Source: an uncultured Prevotella sp. (GTDB taxonomy: Bacteria; Bacteroidota; Bacteroidia; Bacteroidales; Bacteroidaceae). From it: a stretch of DNA of 64,000 bases. The position numbers were made by a program, and so were the translations under genes. The DNA is taken from assembly GCA_900543585.1 (NCBI GenBank), contig UQRP01000003.1, positions 62,001-126,000 of the forward strand. The letters run 5' to 3'. The notes beneath the pieces were generated by a model. It had not been told where the DNA came from and searched no databases. It saw only the letters and a list, made by a program, of their open reading frames with translations. Below, in pieces: positions 60,385 through 64,000 of this stretch; positions within the stretch are counted from its first letter, which is position 1; each line of letters begins with the position of its first letter.

Positions 60385-61896
60385 CTACCCGCAATGGAAG
60401 TATTTCTTCACGAGGATAGCTATCTCACGGCGGTCGTCCTTGATGTCCTGGCGAAGGGTACGGTCCTTGTAAGAACGCAGCTCATGGATGATGCCGTCTA
60501 TCATCGCCGGTGCAAAGACGTGATAAGCCTCATAGGCTGTGCGCTGCGCCTCCAAGCAGTCGGCAGAGGCAGCACAGCTGTCAGGCAGTTGGCGCAGCTG
60601 AGCCAGACGGGCAGCATGAGCCGCATCGTTGATGTCGCCGTCGACAAATGTCTTCTCCGCCACTTCCAAGGCATCCTTCATCTCAAAGCCATGACGACAG
60701 GCCACACAGAGCGCCGCGATATACTGGTAGACATCGGCTGACCCGTCACCGGACCGCAGCTCGAAGGTCTGCTTCACGCTGCCCCGCTCCTCATAGGGAA
60801 GCTCTTCCTCCAAAGGATTGGCGATATGGCTCATGTCCACTCCCGATGTCCAGCCCAGGGGCACTCGGACCAGAGCCGACCGGTTGCTCATCCCCCAGCA
60901 GACATTGGTGGGCGCCTCCTGATGCGGCACCAGCCGGAAGTAGCTCGTGGGAATCTTGTTGCCGAAAGCTGTGAGACTCGGCGCCAGCGCCATGCACCCC
61001 GCTATGGCCTTGCGCGCATTGTCGTTGAGCTTACCACGCGTGAGCAGCATGTTCTTGCCGTTTTTCATCAGCCGCATATGAATATGCAGGCCGGAGCCCG
61101 CCTTCCCCGTCGTTATCTTTGGGGCGAAGGTGACATTGAGCCCCTCGCGCCACGCCAAGTTCCTGATCACCCATTTGGCGATAATCAGCTCGTCGGCAGC
61201 CTGCATGGCCGGGACGGGCAGGAACTCTATCTCGTTCTGCTCATAGAGCAGGCCGTCCTGCTCGAAGTTGCCCACCTCAGAGTGTCCGTATTTGATATGC
61301 CCGCCTGTCCTGGCGATATACTCCATGCACTTCTGTCGGAAGGCTCCCATCTTCGCATAGGGCGCACTCTCATGATAGCCGTGCTGGTCACGGGCCTTGA
61401 AGTCGTCCTCAGCCTCCTTGATGACATAATATTCCAGCTCTCCCATAGCCTCGAAGTCCATCCCCGTGACAGCGCGGAACGACTCCACGGCTTTGCGCAG
61501 CGTGTGCTCCGGTGACGATTCCAAAGGCTGCCCGTGCTTGTTGAAGAACGAGCAGAGCATACAGAGCACCGGTTCCTCGCTGAAGGGGTCGAGGAAAGCC
61601 GTACTGTAGCGTGGCAGGACATAGAGGTCGGAACTCGACGCGTCGATGAACGGGAAGAGGCTGGAACCGTCGACGCGCTCCCCACACGACAAGATGGTGT
61701 TCAGGTACTCCAGGTCGGAAAGCACGAAGTTCAGCGTCTTCACACGACCGTCCCCACCTGGGTAAAGAAAGTTGACAAGACGTATGTTGTTTTTCCGCAC
61801 GAAACGCAGGATGTCCTCGCGTGTGATGTCAGCGGGCGCCTTTTGCAGTTCATCAACAACAGCATTGGCATTCATAATAAGTTGTGAGTTATCCAT
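60385..61896 (-). CDS. glnA: Glutamine synthetase, type I-like
   Basis: Second glutamine synthetase of the window, 503 residues. Marks: DGRVKTLNFVLSD near the start, CGERVDGSSLFPFID, MGELEYYVIKEAEDD, the ATP-site AGSGLHIHMRL, and the glutamate-site SNRSALVRVPLG. The start MDNSQLIMNANAVV is kept because it is the first ATG after a -7 box at 61928-61935; a second ATG seven codons in is an alternative. Members of this branch are common in Bacteroidota beside type III enzymes. Its activity might also be on another amine; the sequence does not decide. Confidence 0.93.
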   Translation of the reverse strand: MDNSQLIMNANAVVDELQKAPADITREDILRFVRKNNIRLVNFLYPGGDGRVKTLNFVLSDLEYLNTILSCGERVDGSSLFPFIDASSSDLYVLPRYSTAFLDPFSEEPVLCMLCSFFNKHGQPLESSPEHTLRKAVESFRAVTGMDFEAMGELEYYVIKEAEDDFKARDQHGYHESAPYAKMGAFRQKCMEYIARTGGHIKYGHSEVGNFEQDGLLYEQNEIEFLPVPAMQAADELIIAKWVIRNLAWREGLNVTFAPKITTGKAGSGLHIHMRLMKNGKNMLLTRGKLNDNARKAIAGCMALAPSLTAFGNKIPTSYFRLVPHQEAPTNVCWGMSNRSALVRVPLGWTSGVDMSHIANPLEEELPYEERGSVKQTFELRSGDGSADVYQYIAALCVACRHGFEMKDALEVAEKTFVDGDINDAAHAARLAQLRQLPDSCAASADCLEAQRTAYEAYHVFAPAMIDGIIHELRSYKDRTLRQDIKDDRREIAILVKKYFHCG

Positions 61897-61927
61897 GGCT
61901 CAAGATGATTAATAGGTTTTGATGTCG

Positions 61928-61935
61928 CAAAGATA
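61928..61935 (-). promoter_or_regulatory. -7 box of the type I glutamine synthetase
   Basis: Reads TATCTTTG on the reverse strand, 32 bp before the ATG. Confidence 0.6.
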
Positions 61936-62071
61936 TGCAATATTTATTGAACAAGCTGCTATTAATCGTTAATAGTTATTATTTTTACTTGTTTTATGCC
62001 GATATGTCCACAGAAATTATAAAGACTATTAAAGTATTCGAAAAATCCGCCCGCTGTATGTAATCTTTTCG

Positions 62072-62079
62072 TAACTTTA
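62072..62079 (+). promoter_or_regulatory. -7 box of the lipoate ligase gene
   Basis: Reads TAACTTTA, one base from consensus, 25 bp before the ATG at 62105. Confidence 0.5.
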
Positions 62080-62104
62080 CATCAAATTCTAAACCAACCT
62101 ATGC

Positions 62105-62836
62105 ATGATATATATTGACACTACCAAGATCGTTCTTCCCGCTGAAGTACCGGCCTATCTCTCCGTAGAGGAGTTTGCCGCCCGTTATCTTCCACCCGCC
62201 GATTACTTCTTTATGTGGCAGGTGAAGCCTTCTGTCATCTTCGGGCGCAACCAGGTCTTCGAGAATGAAGTAAACATCGAATACTGCCGCGCGCACAACA
62301 TCATGATGTGTCGTCGCAAGAGCGGAGGCGGCTGTGTCTATGCCGACATGAGCAATGTCATGCTTTCCTATATCACCCCCGACGACAATGTCGACGAAAC
62401 CTTCCACCGCTACCTTGAGATGATCTGTGAGACGCTGTCCACGATAGGCCTCGACGCCCACCCCAGCGGTCACAACGACATCCTGCTCTCCCCCAATACC
62501 CACAAAGCCTCCAATGCCGAGAGCCCCGTCGGTGCCAAAGTCTCCGGCAACGCCATCTACCATATCCCCGGGCGCATCATCGCCCACGGCACCCTGCTCT
62601 ACGACACCGACATGGAGCACATGCTCAACGCCATCACGCCCTCGCACGAGAAACTGTCGAAGCATGGCGTGGAGAGCGTCCGACAGCGTATCTGCCTCCT
62701 CAAGGACTACACCTCCCTACCCCTCGACGACATCAAAGACCGCATCCGCCAGCATCTCTGCGACTCCGTCTATACCCTCACCGACGACGACTTAGAGAAG
62801 GTCAACGAGATACGGAAGACTTATCCCGTATATTAG
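62105..62836 (+). CDS. lplA: Lipoate-protein ligase family protein
   Basis: Attaches lipoate (or octanoate) to lipoyl domains such as the glycine cleavage H protein. 243 residues: WQVKPSVIFGRNQ, the lipoate-site motif RRKSGGGCVYADMSN, and the lysine region GAKVSGNAIYHIPGRIIAHGTLLYDTD (two adjacent conserved segments, the Lys in GAKVSGNA). The usual C-terminal accessory domain of LplA is absent or very short, as in LplA-type proteins that need a partner or in LipM-type octanoyltransferases. A small alternative ATG four bases upstream is out of frame. Gap to gcvT is 80 bp, same direction. Confidence 0.88.
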   Translation: MIYIDTTKIVLPAEVPAYLSVEEFAARYLPPADYFFMWQVKPSVIFGRNQVFENEVNIEYCRAHNIMMCRRKSGGGCVYADMSNVMLSYITPDDNVDETFHRYLEMICETLSTIGLDAHPSGHNDILLSPNTHKASNAESPVGAKVSGNAIYHIPGRIIAHGTLLYDTDMEHMLNAITPSHEKLSKHGVESVRQRICLLKDYTSLPLDDIKDRIRQHLCDSVYTLTDDDLEKVNEIRKTYPVY

Positions 62837-62916
62837 CATTCTCTTGTGGAGCGCTTGCAGCTCAGACCTTAGCAGCCTTCACATTATTATATTACCAACG
62901 CCAAAACACGATATCT

Positions 62917-64000
62917 ATGAAACAAACCTGCCTGCACAACCATCATGTGGCCTTAGGCGCCCTGATGCAGCCTTTTGGAGGCTTCGACATGCCCATCCAG
63001 TATTCTTCCATCATCGACGAGCACAACGCCGTGCGCCACCATTGTGGCGTCTTCGACGTCTCTCACATGGGCGAGGTCATCGTTACCGGCCCCGATGCCG
63101 AGCGCTTCGTCAACCACATCTTCACCAACGACATCTCCTCCATTCCCGCGGGGAAAGTCATGTACGGCATGATGTGCTACCCCGACGGAGGCACCGTCGA
63201 CGACACCTGTATCTGCCGTATCAGCGACAACGAGTTCTTCCTCACCATCAACGCGGCCAATATCGACAAAGACAATGCCTGGATTGGCGACAACGCCAAA
63301 GGCTTCGACATCCATATCGACTATGCCAGCGACCGCTACGGACAGCTCGCCATCCAGGGCCCTGAGAGCGAGCAGGTCGTAGAGACTGTCTTAGGCATTC
63401 CCTGCCACAGCCTCAACTTCTATGAGTGCCTCCCCGACCCGCTCGGCGAGGGCATCGGCGTAGGGAAGCTCATCTCCCGCACCGGCTACACCGGCGAGGA
63501 CGGCTTCGAGATCTATGGCTCCCCGGAGTATATCATCTCCTGCTGGGAGAAGCTCATGGCTGCACATATCACGCCCTGCGGCCTTGGCTGCCGCGACACC
63601 CTGCGCTTCGAGGTCGGACTGCCCCTCTACGGCGACGAGCTCTCTGAGAAGATCTCCCCCGTCATGGCCGGGCTCTCCATCTTCGTGAAGTTCGACAAGC
63701 CGGAGTTCATCGGCAAGGAGGCCCTGCTGAAGCAGAAGACGGAAGGCGTCAGCGAGCGCCTCCGTGGCATCGAGCTCGACGCCCACGCCGTGCCGCGTCA
63801 TGGCTACACCGTCCTCAAAGACGGCAAACCCGTAGGCACCGTCACCACCGGCTACCGCCTCATCTCCGTAGACAAGAGCTGCGCTGTGGCCCTCGTCGAC
63901 AGCGCCCTCAAGCTCGGCGACAGAGTGGAGATACAGATTCGCAAGAAGACTTTCCCGGGCACCATCGTGAAGAAAAAGTTCTACGACAAACACTATAAGA
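62917..64000 (+). CDS. gcvT: Aminomethyltransferase (T protein) of the glycine cleavage system, 3' end just outside window
   Basis: Transfers the methylene carbon from the lipoyl arm of H protein to tetrahydrofolate and frees ammonia. 361 codons are visible: MKQTCLHNHHVALGALMQPF, DMPIQYSSII, VFDVSHMGEV (folate domain), MMCYPDGGTVDDTCI, RTGYTGEDGFEIY, LGCRDTLRFEVGLPLYG and a C-terminal barrel (GTVTTGYRL, KKTFPGTIVKKKFYDK). The frame remains open at base 64000, only a few residues short of the family's usual end. The preceding lipoate ligase makes functional sense, since GcvT works on lipoylated H protein. Released ammonia and one-carbon units link to the nitrogen genes and PanB. Confidence 0.96.
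   Translation, partial: MKQTCLHNHHVALGALMQPFGGFDMPIQYSSIIDEHNAVRHHCGVFDVSHMGEVIVTGPDAERFVNHIFTNDISSIPAGKVMYGMMCYPDGGTVDDTCICRISDNEFFLTINAANIDKDNAWIGDNAKGFDIHIDYASDRYGQLAIQGPESEQVVETVLGIPCHSLNFYECLPDPLGEGIGVGKLISRTGYTGEDGFEIYGSPEYIISCWEKLMAAHITPCGLGCRDTLRFEVGLPLYGDELSEKISPVMAGLSIFVKFDKPEFIGKEALLKQKTEGVSERLRGIELDAHAVPRHGYTVLKDGKPVGTVTTGYRLISVDKSCAVALVDSALKLGDRVEIQIRKKTFPGTIVKKKFYDKHYK

Overview
The window is a chromosomal segment of a Bacteroidota bacterium, most likely a member of the Prevotellaceae. Supporting signs are SusC/SusD pairs, a type V (Mfa/Fim) pilus operon, a type III glutamine synthetase, HU-related histone-like proteins, an ECF sigma/FecR pair, and repeated use of the Bacteroidota -7 promoter element TAnnTTTG. 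No rRNA, tRNA or CRISPR array was seen, and no integrase or transposase.

Layout. 1-3.4 kb: coenzyme A supply, with panB facing away from coaBC, a type II pantothenate kinase and a DUF2520 reductase-like protein. 3.5-6.8 kb: Dps, an MGMT-type alkyltransferase, an array of CRP-like palindromes, and the Kup potassium transporter. 7-11 kb: two paralogous DUF3857/transglutaminase-like exported proteins, one interrupted by a stop codon. 11.3-19.2 kb: a SusC/SusD/lipoprotein nutrient-uptake operon headed by a transmembrane TPR-AraC regulator that is broken at a run of nine G. 19.5-29.4 kb: a seven-gene type V pilus operon ending in a clear terminator. 29.4-34 kb: two DUF1703-type AAA ATPase/nuclease proteins, a DUF5106 thioredoxin-like protein and a small broken gene. 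34-42 kb: ECF sigma, FecR anti-sigma, SusC (frameshifted by a 7-bp duplication), SusD and a histidine acid phosphatase, which looks like a phosphate-ester (possibly phytate) scavenging locus. 42-47.6 kb: a defence patch with an AAA fragment, an hsdS fragment, a 1317-residue GIY-YIG/helicase/methylase protein and a methylase-like companion. 48.5-62 kb: nitrogen assimilation (PII, two Amt transporters, AsnB, GSIII, GSI) interleaved with the lysine/peptidoglycan genes dapF and dapL. 62-64 kb: lipoate ligase and gcvT of the glycine cleavage system.

The most striking feature is the number of interrupted genes with otherwise well-kept sequence. There is a G9 tract in the AraC-type regulator, a G7 tract in amt, a 7-bp tandem duplication in susC, a TAA in the DUF3857 gene and a TAG in a small gene. 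The first three sit in slippage-prone repeats and would be restored by losing one unit, so phase variation is possible. Homopolymer sequencing error or mixed-strain assembly is the main competing explanation. The second notable theme is three intergenic arrays with a period of 22 bp, one made of CRP/FNR-type TGTGA-N6-TCACA palindromes.
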